A stretch of 37,778 nucleotides of DNA, taken from positions 1 through 37,778 of the forward strand of contig JAFPAQ010000081.1 in assembly GCA_017424235.1 (NCBI GenBank). The letters are read 5' to 3'. Source of the DNA: Lachnospiraceae bacterium (GTDB lineage Bacteria; Bacillota; Clostridia; Lachnospirales; Lachnospiraceae). Positions 25,312 to 33,050 of this stretch are shown here, one piece after another. The translations under genes and the position numbers were made by a program. The notes beneath the pieces were generated by a model, which saw nothing but the letters and a program-made list of their open reading frames with translations, was not told the origin of the DNA and did not search any database. The first letter of the stretch is position 1; every line of letters begins with the position of its first letter.

Positions 25312-26451
25312 ATGAGTGTTTATCCGGCAATTGATTTTTTGTATTTGAATGAAGAAGACATGATTGCAGCCGGGGTTAAAGATATGAAAGGCTGTGTTGA
25401 TACAATGGAAGAAATGTTTAAACTTATGAAGGTAGGCAATTATAGAATGGGAGGGGCAAATGGCAATTCACATGGAACTATGGTCTGTTTTCCTGAAAAT
25501 TCACCATTTCCAGAGATGCCTGTTGATGGACCGGATCGAAGATTTATGGCAATGCCGGCATATCTTGGTGGAAAATTTGATATGGCAGGTATGAAATGGT
25601 ATGGATCAAATGTGGAAAATAAGAAAAAGGGACTTCCAAGATCGATTCTTATGCTGACGTTAAATGACAAAGATACAGGAGCACCTCTTGCTTATATGTC
25701 TGCCAATATTTTATCTGCATATAGAACAGGAGCAGTTCCAGGGGTTGGATTTAAGTATTTTGCACCTGATAATTCAGAAGTGGTAGGTATAGTTGGTCCG
25801 GGTGTTATGAGTAAGACAGCCTTAGAGGCAGCATTTGCTGTAAGACCTATGATTAGAACTGTAAAGGTTAAAGGAAGAGGAAAAGCTTCTTTGGAAAAAT
25901 TTATTAAAGATATAAAAGAAGCACATCCTGAAGTAGATGTTTATGGAGTTGATTCTATAGAGGAAGCAGTTAAGGATGCGGATATTGTTTCTGTATCAAC
26001 TTCATCACCTACAGGTGATCCTAAGCAGTATCCATACATAGCCGAAGAATGGATTAAGCCGGGAGCAATCATTGAAACAACAGCTGCTCTTAGATTAGAT
26101 GATGATTTTCTTATAAACCGTGCACGTTCAGTGGCTGATAATATTATGCTATATGAAGCATGGGAAGAAGAATATGCTCCTAAGGCATATAATACAGTTC
26201 CCATTACAGCTGTTCATGTAGAGGATTTGATTGCAGAAGGCAAGATGAAACCTGAACAACTTGAAGATTTAGGTGATATCATAATGGGTAAAGCTCCTGT
26301 ACACAAAAAAGAAGGTGAAATAGTTATATATTCCGTTGGTGGTATGCCGGTAGAAGACGTTGCATGGGGAACAGTTTGTTATCGAAATGCTTTGGAAAGA
26401 GGAATAGGAACAAAACTTAATCTTTGGACAAATCCAGACCTTATGAAATAA
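25312..26451 (+). CDS. ornithine cyclodeaminase/mu-crystallin family protein
   Basis: 379 residues. The family fold is shown by the LMLTLNDKDTGAPLAYMSAN and SAYRTGAVPG segments (conserved Arg). The NAD-binding motif is GIVGPGVMSKTALEA (about 163-177), then SVSTSSPTGDP. The same subfamily is often annotated as tyramine oxidase subunit B. Members remove ammonia from, or reduce, cyclic or alpha-imino acids with bound NAD(P). Next to an amine dehydrogenase that makes imines, a ketimine reductase or deaminase role is plausible but unproven. The ribosome site is GGAGG. Last gene of the cluster. Confidence 0.78.
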   Translation: MSVYPAIDFLYLNEEDMIAAGVKDMKGCVDTMEEMFKLMKVGNYRMGGANGNSHGTMVCFPENSPFPEMPVDGPDRRFMAMPAYLGGKFDMAGMKWYGSNVENKKKGLPRSILMLTLNDKDTGAPLAYMSANILSAYRTGAVPGVGFKYFAPDNSEVVGIVGPGVMSKTALEAAFAVRPMIRTVKVKGRGKASLEKFIKDIKEAHPEVDVYGVDSIEEAVKDADIVSVSTSSPTGDPKQYPYIAEEWIKPGAIIETTAALRLDDDFLINRARSVADNIMLYEAWEEEYAPKAYNTVPITAVHVEDLIAEGKMKPEQLEDLGDIIMGKAPVHKKEGEIVIYSVGGMPVEDVAWGTVCYRNALERGIGTKLNLWTNPDLMK

Positions 26452-26498
26452 ATATACTAACTCTCTGGTTACGGTTCGTGTAAGAGAGGCGATTTGGG

Positions 26499-26527
26499 TT
26501 GTAATAACAGACAAATTGTGTTACAAT
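26499..26527 (+). promoter_or_regulatory. promoter of the fluoride-riboswitch transcript
   Basis: TTGTAA and TACAAT are spaced by 17 bases, about 12 bases before the aptamer. Confidence 0.6.
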
Positions 26528-26538
26528 TTATGATAATT

Positions 26539-26610
26539 AAAGGGAATGAGGTTCTCCCAAAGTACACTTAAATGTACTTAAACCGCTTATTAAAGCTGAT
26601 GACTTCTGCG
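26539..26610 (+). ncRNA. fluoride riboswitch (crcB motif)
   Basis: The crcB aptamer pattern is clear: AAAGGGAATGAGGTTCTCCC forms the first stem, a variable hairpin AGTACA.../TGTACT follows, then AAACCGCTTATTAAAGC and GCTGATGACTTCTGCG. It precedes a cation/proton antiporter, one of the known partner gene classes of this riboswitch. Confidence 0.9.
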
Positions 26611-26645
26611 ATTATATTTAACGCAGATAGTGTCAGCTTTTTCTG
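26592..26645 (+). terminator. fluoride riboswitch terminator
   Basis: AAAGCTGATGACTTCTGCG, the aptamer's 3' part, pairs with CGCAGATAGTGTCAGCTTT, followed by T's. Aptamer folding and terminator formation are therefore mutually exclusive, which gives gene expression when fluoride is bound. Confidence 0.8.
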
Positions 26646-26665
26646 TGTGTAGAAAGGATATGATT

Positions 26666-27844
26666 ATGTTATTAAGTATTTCACTGATTCTTATTGTTGG
26701 TATGTCTATGGGATGGATATGCAAAAAAATCAAACTGCCCAGTCTGCTTGGGATGCTGTTTACAGGAATAGTTCTTGGACCATATGTGCTTAATCTGCTG
26801 GATGAGAGCATATTGGGAATATCGTCGGAGCTTCGCAAGATAGCACTGATCATTATACTGACAAGGGCTGGTTTGGGACTTGACATGTCAGGTCTGAAAA
26901 AAATAGGCAGACCGGCAGTGCTTATGTGTTTTCTTCCTGCAAGCTTTGAACTGTTAGGAATGATAGTGCTTGCACCAAAGCTAATGGGAATGACAGTTTT
27001 GGAATCAGCAATTATGGGGGCTGTTCTTGCGGCTGTATCACCTGCTGTTGTTGTGCCTGGAATGGTTAAGCTTATGGAGGAAGGATATGGGGTTAAAGAA
27101 GGAATACCTCAGCTTATTCTTGCGGGAGCATCTGTAGACGATGTATATGTTATTGTTTTGTTTTCGACCTTTACAGGTATGATGCAGGGAGAAGGAGCAT
27201 CCTTAATTAGTTTTGTTAACATTCCTGTTTCGATATTTTTGGGAATTGCAATAGGATTTTTGTCAGGAAGTCTTATGGCATATTATTTTAAAAAGGTGCA
27301 TATAAGAGATACCACAAAGGTGCTTATCATATTAAGTGTTTCATTTTTATTTGTAGTGATAGAAGACAGTCTCAATACGCCTATAACCTTTTCATCCCTG
27401 ATTGCAATTATGTTTATCGGAATAGGTCTGCAGAAGAAAAGAGAGGTTGTTGCCAGAAGAATTTCTGTAAAATATGGAAAGCTATGGGTGGCAGCAGAGG
27501 TATTTTTGTTTGTATTAGTAGGTGCTACTGTAAATATAGGATATCTTGGTAAAGTAGGAGTAAAAGCATTTGTAGTGATTATAGGTGCATTGCTGCTTAG
27601 AATGCTTGGTGTATTCGTATGCATGCTTGGAACCCGAATAAATGGAAAAGAAAGATTGTTTGCAATGATGGCTTATACTCCAAAAGCTACTGTTCAGGCA
27701 GCTATTGGTGGGATACCGCTTTCATTGGGCTTTGCATGTGGGGATACAGTACTAACGATAGCGGTGCTGGCAATAGTCCTTACTGCTCCGTTAGGTGCAT
27801 TCGCAATAGATTTTTCTTATAAAAAGCTTTTAAATAAGAATTAA
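26666..27844 (+). CDS. cation/proton antiporter of the CPA family (fluoride-responsive)
   Basis: 392 residues with about twelve membrane helices. The first segments (SISLILIVGMSMGWICKKIKLPSLLGML and GIVLGPYVL) are those of sodium/hydrogen exchanger-type CPA proteins. Acidic residue pairs in ASVDDVYVI lie mid-protein, as in the ion-binding site. The start chosen is ATG 26666, seven bases after AGAAAGGA; upstream in-frame codons overlap the terminator. Being under a fluoride riboswitch, it probably takes part in fluoride resistance, by exporting fluoride or by handling the pH/Na+ load. Which of these is not shown by the sequence. Confidence 0.83.
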   Translation: MLLSISLILIVGMSMGWICKKIKLPSLLGMLFTGIVLGPYVLNLLDESILGISSELRKIALIIILTRAGLGLDMSGLKKIGRPAVLMCFLPASFELLGMIVLAPKLMGMTVLESAIMGAVLAAVSPAVVVPGMVKLMEEGYGVKEGIPQLILAGASVDDVYVIVLFSTFTGMMQGEGASLISFVNIPVSIFLGIAIGFLSGSLMAYYFKKVHIRDTTKVLIILSVSFLFVVIEDSLNTPITFSSLIAIMFIGIGLQKKREVVARRISVKYGKLWVAAEVFLFVLVGATVNIGYLGKVGVKAFVVIIGALLLRMLGVFVCMLGTRINGKERLFAMMAYTPKATVQAAIGGIPLSLGFACGDTVLTIAVLAIVLTAPLGAFAIDFSYKKLLNKN

Positions 27845-28019
27845 AGATTAAAAACCTGCAAATTTTTCATAGATTTGTGCTCATGATTATAAAAGTACTG
27901 AATAGTTACGAAAATTATTTTAATTATCTGCCAAAAGTGCTACAATAATTATTAAGAAATAAAGAAATGAATTTATTACAAATTATTATGCAATAATATT
28001 ATTAGCATTATTTTTTATG

Positions 28020-28077
28020 TACCCCCCGGAACCTGTTTTAGAAATCCGGCTGTTTAAAAGATTCCTGGAGTACACCT
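28020..28077 (+). promoter_or_regulatory. structured leader before lactate dehydrogenase
   Basis: GTAC-CC-GGAA near 28019 can pair with TTCC-GG-GTAC near 28063, enclosing CCGG-containing sequence. The stem has two internal loops. The AT-rich remainder of 27845-28098 has no gene. Function unknown; it may be a regulatory RNA fold or a protein site. Confidence 0.3.
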
Positions 28078-28098
28078 TAATGATTGGAGGTATAAAGT

Positions 28099-29043
28099 AT
28101 GTTGAATATGCAAAAAGCAGTGATGGTTGGATGTGGATTTGTAGGTGCTGCCTCAGTGTTTGCCTTGATGCAGAGTGGATTGTTTTCAGAGATTGCCTTG
28201 ATAGATGCCAATAAGGAAAAGGCAGAGGGCGAGGCTATGGATATTAGCCATGGAATTCCGTTTTCAAAGCAGATGAAAATATATGCGGGAGATTATGATG
28301 ATGTAAAGGATGCAGGTATTGTAATTATTACAGCAGGTGCAAATCAGCAGCCGGGTGAAACCAGACTTGATCTTGTAAATAAGAATGTTGGAATATTTAA
28401 AAAGATAATTCCTGAGATTTCAAGCCGTGGTTTTGAAGGAATACTTCTGATAGTAGCTAATCCTGTAGATATTCTTACAAAGGTAGCCATGAAGTTATCA
28501 GGTTTTCCTGAAAACAGGGTCATAGGCTCCGGTACGGTGCTTGACACTGCAAGATTAAAGTATCGACTTAGTGAGCATTTGGGGGTAGATAACAATAGTA
28601 TACATGCATTTATTATTGGCGAACATGGTGACAGTGAAATAGCAGTGTTCAGCAGCGCGAATGTTTCAGGTATTCCATTGAGTCAGTTTTGTGAATTAAG
28701 AGGTCATTTTGAGCATCGTGAAGCTGAAAATGAGATTGCTGAAAAAGTAAAAAATAGTGCATATGATATCATTCAGCGAAAAAAAGCTACTTATTTCGGA
28801 GTGGCTATGGCAGTAAAAAGAATATGTGAGGTAATTGTACGAAATGAGAAAGCTATTCTCCCTGTATCCACATCTATGCATGGCGAATATGGAATAGATG
28901 ATGTTGTACTGTCCATGCCTTGTGTAGTAGGTAGTAATGGAATAGAAATGCAGGTGCCGGTTGTCATTAATGATGAAGAAAAAGAAAAATTACAACAATC
29001 AGCAAGAATATTGAAAGAAACCTTAAGTACATTGGATATTTAA
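28099..29043 (+). CDS. ldh: L-lactate dehydrogenase
   Basis: 314 residues of the lactate/malate dehydrogenase family. VGCGFVGAASVFALMQ (about 9-24) binds NAD. ITAGANQQPGETRLDLVNKN (about 76-95) is the active-site loop, with glutamine preceding the loop as in LDHs and not MDHs. GEHGDSE (about 174-180) has the catalytic His, and VANPVDILT is present. It reduces pyruvate to L-lactate with NADH. The start ATG follows GGAGG by 8 bases. Confidence 0.88.
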   Translation: MLNMQKAVMVGCGFVGAASVFALMQSGLFSEIALIDANKEKAEGEAMDISHGIPFSKQMKIYAGDYDDVKDAGIVIITAGANQQPGETRLDLVNKNVGIFKKIIPEISSRGFEGILLIVANPVDILTKVAMKLSGFPENRVIGSGTVLDTARLKYRLSEHLGVDNNSIHAFIIGEHGDSEIAVFSSANVSGIPLSQFCELRGHFEHREAENEIAEKVKNSAYDIIQRKKATYFGVAMAVKRICEVIVRNEKAILPVSTSMHGEYGIDDVVLSMPCVVGSNGIEMQVPVVINDEEKEKLQQSARILKETLSTLDI

Positions 29044-29085
29044 GTCAGTGCTTGAAATTTTTGTTTGAAATTTTTATAAAACATA

Positions 29086-29114
29086 TTGACAAAATAATAC
29101 TTCGGATATAGAAT
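29086..29114 (+). promoter_or_regulatory. promoter of the MarR gene
   Basis: Consensus TTGACA and TAGAAT with 17-base spacing. A half-site ACTTCG lies within the spacer. Confidence 0.75.
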
Positions 29115-29118
29115 TAAA

Positions 29119-29139
29119 TTACTTCGAACAACGAAGTAA
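29119..29139 (+). promoter_or_regulatory. probable MarR operator 1
   Basis: The perfect inverted repeat TTACTTCG-N5-CGAAGTAA lies just downstream of the -10 box. A near-identical site precedes the ArsA operon, so it is most likely the operator of the MarR protein encoded next. Confidence 0.75.
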
Positions 29140-29158
29140 AAGAAAGGTTGAGTTTTTA

Positions 29159-29653
29159 TTGAAAATTGATAAGCAGGAAGAAGTGAGGATGCAGGAAGAT
29201 TTCTTTGCATTTATTGATGAAATAAGGGAATTGCTTTCTTCAGATATATGGAATAACATTCTGTTAAATTGTTCTAAGAATGAAGTATTTGTATTCTGGC
29301 TTCTATATCGTAAAGAGAATGTCAATATGACTGAGATTGCTGAGTATATTCATGTACCACTCAATACAGCTACCGGAATAATAGCCAAGATGGAGAAGAA
29401 AGGATATATCATTCGTGACCGTTTAAAGGAAGATAAGCGTGTGGTAGTGGTAAGGCTCACAGAACAGGGAATTGCTCAGGTTAAGGCGTTGGTCGATGAA
29501 ATCACATACTATGCAGTGCAGACAATAACGGAATTTTCACAAGAAGAAATGCAGCTGTTTTTTCGTATGGCAAAGAGATTTACTAATGTCTTGAAGAAGG
29601 AACGAAAAAAAGAAGAGCAGACCGGTAAGGTACGAAAAATTGCGATTGAATAA
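29159..29653 (+). CDS. MarR-family transcriptional regulator
   Basis: About 164 residues. The winged helix-turn-helix is at about 50-105: NMTEIAEYIHVPLNTATGII is the recognition region, then KMEKKGYIIRDRLKEDKRVVVV is the wing. The start is TTG 29159 after AGAAAGG, or ATG 29189 after GTGAGG. It is autoregulated by the operator at 29119, and the matching operator at 29718 links it to the ArsA-type ATPases downstream. The ligand is unknown. Confidence 0.83.
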   Translation: MKIDKQEEVRMQEDFFAFIDEIRELLSSDIWNNILLNCSKNEVFVFWLLYRKENVNMTEIAEYIHVPLNTATGIIAKMEKKGYIIRDRLKEDKRVVVVRLTEQGIAQVKALVDEITYYAVQTITEFSQEEMQLFFRMAKRFTNVLKKERKKEEQTGKVRKIAIE

Positions 29654-29673
29654 TGTTAATGTATACAGTTATA

Positions 29674-29703
29674 GGCAGCTTTCTGTGTAATGCAGAAGCT
29701 GCC
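29674..29703 (+). other. hairpin between marR and the ArsA operon
   Basis: GGCAGCTTTCTG/CAGAAGCTGCC form a stem, but no T-tract follows on this strand. It may be an RNA-stabilising or weak terminator structure. Confidence 0.45.
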
Positions 29704-29717
29704 AAATATAAAAACAA

Positions 29718-29738
29718 ATATTTCGAAAATCGAAGTAT
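29718..29738 (+). promoter_or_regulatory. probable MarR operator 2
   Basis: ATATTTCG-N5-CGAAGTAT shares the TTCG-N5-CGAA core and spacing with operator 1. A further TATTCGAAATA lies at 29743. It is placed upstream of the first ArsA-type gene. Confidence 0.7.
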
Positions 29739-29777
29739 TCTATATTCGAAATAAATTTAGAAAGGTAGGATTTGAGT

Positions 29778-30950
29778 ATGAGCAGAATTTATATTTTTAC
29801 AGGAAAAGGTGGAGTTGGAAAAAGCAGTGTTGCCGCAGCACATGCGATTAAAAGTGCCAGAGAGGGCAAGAAGACGATACTTGTAAGCACTGATATGGCA
29901 CACAATTTAAGTGATATGTTTGAAAAATCTCTTGGTAAGGAGCCAATGGAGATTATGGAAAATCTTGATGCATATGAGATAGATCCTGAATATGTAATGG
30001 AACATGACTTTGCTTCTATCATTAAATGCATTGAAAATATGCTTCCCAATTCTGAAGTGGAAGATATGAGTCAGACAGGAATGATTCCCGGTATGGAAGA
30101 ATTATTTTCATTGTTAAAAATATCTGAAATACACAAAAGTGGAGAGTATGACAGAATCATGGTTGACTGTGCACCAACAGGAGAAACGCTATCATTACTC
30201 AAATTTCCAGAGCTTCTATCATGGTATATGGAAAGGCTTTTTCCAATAGGAAAGGTAGCAGTAAGACTTTTGTCACCAATCTCCAAGATGGCTTTTCAGG
30301 TGGAATTACCTAATAAGAAGGCTATGAATGATATTGAAAGATTATATTTGAAATTGCAGGAATTACAGGAGCTTTTTAAAAACCGGGAAACCACGAGTGT
30401 GAGAATTGTTACAATACCTGAAAAGATGGTAGTAGAGGAGACTAAGAGAAATTATATGTATATGAATCTTTATGATTTTAATGTAGATGGTATATATATA
30501 AATCGCATTTTACCACAGGATATTGAAAATCCATTTTTTGAACAGTGGCTACAGATTCAGAAAAAGTATATAAAAGAAATCAAGGATACATTTGGAATAC
30601 TTCCAATCTATGAAATACCCTGGTATGAAGAAGAATTAAAAGGTAAGAAAGCAATTGAAAGAATAACAGATGATGTTTTAATAAAAACTGATATTTTTGA
30701 TAGTAAGATGGTACTGGGCAGAGAAGTATTCCAGAAAAATAGCAAAGGATATTTATTAGATGTTTCACTTCCCTGCGCTGATAAAAAGGAACTGGATTTA
30801 TTTCAATCGGGAACAGATGTTATTATTAAGTTAAAAAATTTCAAAAGAAATATTCCATTACCAAACGTTCTTCGAAATTATATGATAACATCTGCAAAGT
30901 TGGAAGAAGGAATACTTCATATTCAGTTTGAAAAGGATGATAAGGAATAG
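29778..30950 (+). CDS. ArsA/Get3-type ATPase 1
   Basis: 390 residues of the ArsA/TRC40 family. The deviant Walker A is TGKGGVGKSS (about 8-17) with the signature lysine, STDMAHNLSD (about 38-47) is switch I, and VDCAPTGETLSLL (about 130-142) is switch II. It is a single-domain protein, so it must dimerise with itself or with the second ATPase at 31249. No arsB, arsC or arsD is nearby, so arsenic transport is doubtful. The start is ATG 29778, seven bases after AAAGGTAGGA. Confidence 0.83.
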   Translation: MSRIYIFTGKGGVGKSSVAAAHAIKSAREGKKTILVSTDMAHNLSDMFEKSLGKEPMEIMENLDAYEIDPEYVMEHDFASIIKCIENMLPNSEVEDMSQTGMIPGMEELFSLLKISEIHKSGEYDRIMVDCAPTGETLSLLKFPELLSWYMERLFPIGKVAVRLLSPISKMAFQVELPNKKAMNDIERLYLKLQELQELFKNRETTSVRIVTIPEKMVVEETKRNYMYMNLYDFNVDGIYINRILPQDIENPFFEQWLQIQKKYIKEIKDTFGILPIYEIPWYEEELKGKKAIERITDDVLIKTDIFDSKMVLGREVFQKNSKGYLLDVSLPCADKKELDLFQSGTDVIIKLKNFKRNIPLPNVLRNYMITSAKLEEGILHIQFEKDDKE

Positions 30951-30993
30951 TAGTATCAGACCTTCAGGTTATGAGAAAGGTATGGTGATTGAT

Positions 30994-31230
30994 ATGATGA
31001 ATAAAAATATGATTAAAAGATTGAAAACAGCAGCAGCTTATCAAAAAAAGGCTATGAGAGCACTCCTGCCGGAATCAGTCAGTGGACATTTGGAAACAAT
31101 TGAGCAGGAATTTAAGGCAATGGCATTTGACTTAGTTATGGAATATGGTAAAAATGCTTTCAGTGATGATGAAAAAAGTGATAATAGAGAAAGTGAAAAT
31201 AGCAAGGCGAAAAAGGTAGATATTTTGTAA
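30994..31230 (+). CDS. small protein between the ArsA-type genes
   Basis: About 78 residues. It is charged and soluble; the N-terminal two thirds look helical (LKTAAAYQKKAMRALLPESV), and the tail is rich in Ser/Asp/Glu/Lys. No known family is recognised. It lies between the two ATPases with short gaps (about 40 and 18 bases), so it is likely co-transcribed and may be a cofactor or client of them. Start candidates are ATG 30994 and 30997 after GGTG, and 30982. Confidence 0.6.
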   Translation: MMNKNMIKRLKTAAAYQKKAMRALLPESVSGHLETIEQEFKAMAFDLVMEYGKNAFSDDEKSDNRESENSKAKKVDIL

Positions 31231-31248
31231 TCAGGAAAGGAAAAAAAT

Positions 31249-32400
31249 ATGAGAATCATTATTTATACAGGAAAAGGTGGCGTTGGAAAAACAAGCATGG
31301 CAGCAGCCACAGCCATGAATATTGCATCACAGGGAAAAAGAGTACTTATTATGAGTACCGATCAGGCTCACAGTCTTGGGGATTCTTTCGATATGGAGCT
31401 TACCAGAGAGCCAATACAGATAACAGATAATCTTTTTGGTCTTGAGATAGATACCGTTTATGAAAGTGAAAAAAGCTGGGGAAATCTAAAAGGATATTTT
31501 AAAAGCCTGTTATCTTTAAATGGAGATGGTGGCATTGAAGTGGAGGAATTATTAGTATTTCCGGGACTGGAAGAATTATTCTCTATGTTTAAGATACTGG
31601 AAATATATGAAAAAAATGAGTTTGATACATTGATTGTGGATTGTGCACCAACTGGAGAAACACTTTCTTTGTTGAAATATCCGGAGAGACTATCAGGTTT
31701 TATTCAGAAGGTATTGCCTGTAAAGCGAAAAGGTGTGAAAGCAGTAGGACCGGTTATCGAAAAAGCAATGAAGATTCCGATGCCGGGAGAAGAGGTATTT
31801 GATGATTTTGAATATCTGATGGCAAGAATGGAAAAACTTCAGAACCTTATGCTGGATAAGGATATAGTAAGTCTTCGTGTGGTAACAACTCCGGAACAGA
31901 TAGTGCTTAGTGAAGCGAAACGAAATTTTACCTGCCTATATTTATATAATTATAATGTAGATGCTGTTATTGTTAATAGAATCTATCCTAAAGATGCTGT
32001 TGAGGGCTATTTCAGTAAATGGATTGAGATGCAGGAGCGTTCCTTGAATGAGATTAGTGAGAGTTTTAGTGAGGTTCCATGTTTTTATGTAGAACTGCAA
32101 AAAAATGAATTGCGTATGTTACCGGTGCTGGAAAAAGTAGGAAAGCAGATTTATGGTAATCAAAATCCAAATGAAATCTTATTCAAAAAAGACATTTATA
32201 GCATTAACCGCGAAAACAAGTGCTTACGTGTTTATTTACCATTTGCAGATAAAAGTGAGCTAAAGCTTGAACAGACGAAAGAAGAGCTTGTAATTGGATT
32301 AAAAAATGAAATAAGACGTTTCATTATGCCAAAGGAGTTTTATGGAAGTGATATTTCCGGTGCAAAATATGACCAGGGATATCTGAATATCTATTTTTAA
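31249..32400 (+). CDS. ArsA/Get3-type ATPase 2
   Basis: 383 residues, with the same architecture as the ATPase at 29778. TGKGGVGKTS (about 6-15) is the P-loop, STDQAHSLGDSF (about 36-47) is switch I, and VDCAPTGETLSLLKYPERLS (about 129-148) is switch II. The two proteins are clearly paralogous throughout and form a probable heterodimer, the split form of a two-domain ArsA. The C-terminal ~80 residues resemble a small alpha-crystallin-like beta domain seen in some ArsA proteins (VYLPFADKSELKLEQTKEEL); this last point is a weak guess. The ribosome site is AGGAAAGGA. Confidence 0.83.
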   Translation: MRIIIYTGKGGVGKTSMAAATAMNIASQGKRVLIMSTDQAHSLGDSFDMELTREPIQITDNLFGLEIDTVYESEKSWGNLKGYFKSLLSLNGDGGIEVEELLVFPGLEELFSMFKILEIYEKNEFDTLIVDCAPTGETLSLLKYPERLSGFIQKVLPVKRKGVKAVGPVIEKAMKIPMPGEEVFDDFEYLMARMEKLQNLMLDKDIVSLRVVTTPEQIVLSEAKRNFTCLYLYNYNVDAVIVNRIYPKDAVEGYFSKWIEMQERSLNEISESFSEVPCFYVELQKNELRMLPVLEKVGKQIYGNQNPNEILFKKDIYSINRENKCLRVYLPFADKSELKLEQTKEELVIGLKNEIRRFIMPKEFYGSDISGAKYDQGYLNIYF

Positions 32401-32443
32401 CTTGGAATAAAGGATATCGCTATGCGATATCCTTTATTCCAAG
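32401..32443. other. perfect 20-bp inverted repeat
   Basis: Arms 32401-32420 and 32424-32443 are exact complements around a TAT loop, starting right after the stop codon. There is no T-tract on the plus strand, so it may be an RNA 3'-end structure or a bidirectional terminator. Its length and perfection are notable. Confidence 0.7.
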
Positions 32444-32486
32444 TGTATAAAAAAACAGAAAAATAAAAAAATTTAATTGGAAAATA

Positions 32487-32515
32487 TTGACATAAGTAGA
32501 ATCCGGTGGTAATAT
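32487..32515 (+). promoter_or_regulatory. promoter of the sulfate-assimilation remnant
   Basis: TTGACA and TAATAT with 17-base spacing, 60 bases before the cysK start codon. Confidence 0.7.
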
Positions 32516-32533
32516 CCTACTAAACAGATAGGA
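32515..32533 (+). promoter_or_regulatory. possible Rrf2/CymR-type operator
   Basis: The inverted repeat TCCTA-N9-TAGGA overlaps the -10/+1 region. This resembles the GGAAT-containing sites used by CymR-like Rrf2 proteins. An Rrf2 gene lies at 35002. Confidence 0.45.
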
Positions 32534-32574
32534 AAGATAAAGAATACAAATTAGAATAATTAGGAGAAATAAAT

Positions 32575-32980
32575 ATGTCAGATATTAAACAAAGTGCAAC
32601 TGATTTGATTGGGAACACACCATTGTTAAAGTTGAATAATTATCAGCAAGAAGTAGAAGTGACAGATGCAACAATTCTTGCAAAACTGGAATACTTAAAC
32701 CCGGCAGGTTCCGTAAAGGACAGAGTTGCTCTCTCAATGATTGAGGATGCAGAAGAAAAGGGATTGTTAAAACCGGGAGCGACAATTATTGAACCAACAA
32801 GTGGAAATACAGGTATGTGAATATTTGAAATTAAAAAATCCCAAAATCCAAATAGTTGCAGTTGAGCCATCTGGAAGTCCAATGCTTTCAAAGGGAACTT
32901 CAGGGGTACATAAAATCCAAGGAATTGGAGCCGGATTTATACCTGAAGTATTGAATACAGATATTTATGATGAGGTTATG
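32575..32980 (+). pseudogene. cysK: cysteine synthase remnant with internal deletion
   Basis: The first part (32575-32817) is an unbroken N-terminus with the PLP lysine segment [15 protein letters not shown] and PTSGNTGM, then a stop. From about 32821, in another frame, the C-terminal third resumes: [20 protein letters not shown], then [16 protein letters not shown] and YDEVM. About 130 internal codons and the final ~60 are missing. The retained pieces show no other damage. O-acetylserine sulfhydrylase activity is not expected. Confidence 0.85.
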
Positions 32981-33050
32981 ATTGGAATTTTGTGTAATGG
33001 ATGTAGAAGTGCTGATAATGATTACATAATTAATGTTTCTTATGATCCAA
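32981..33050 (+). pseudogene. sulfate-binding protein fragment (N-terminus only)
   Basis: In frame with the cysK fragment comes a lipoprotein-signal-like stretch, [30 protein letters not shown] is the typical mature start of sulfate ABC transporter binding proteins. After about 23 codons the sequence switches to a permease gene in another frame. Confidence 0.6.

Noticed and set aside
26461..26490. Terminator after the OCD-family gene (CTCTC/GAGAG)
   Set aside because: The stem is short, the loop long and no T-tract follows.
29778..32400. Arsenite efflux operon
   Set aside because: No arsB, arsC, arsD or ArsR-type regulator is present; the ATPases alone do not show arsenic function.
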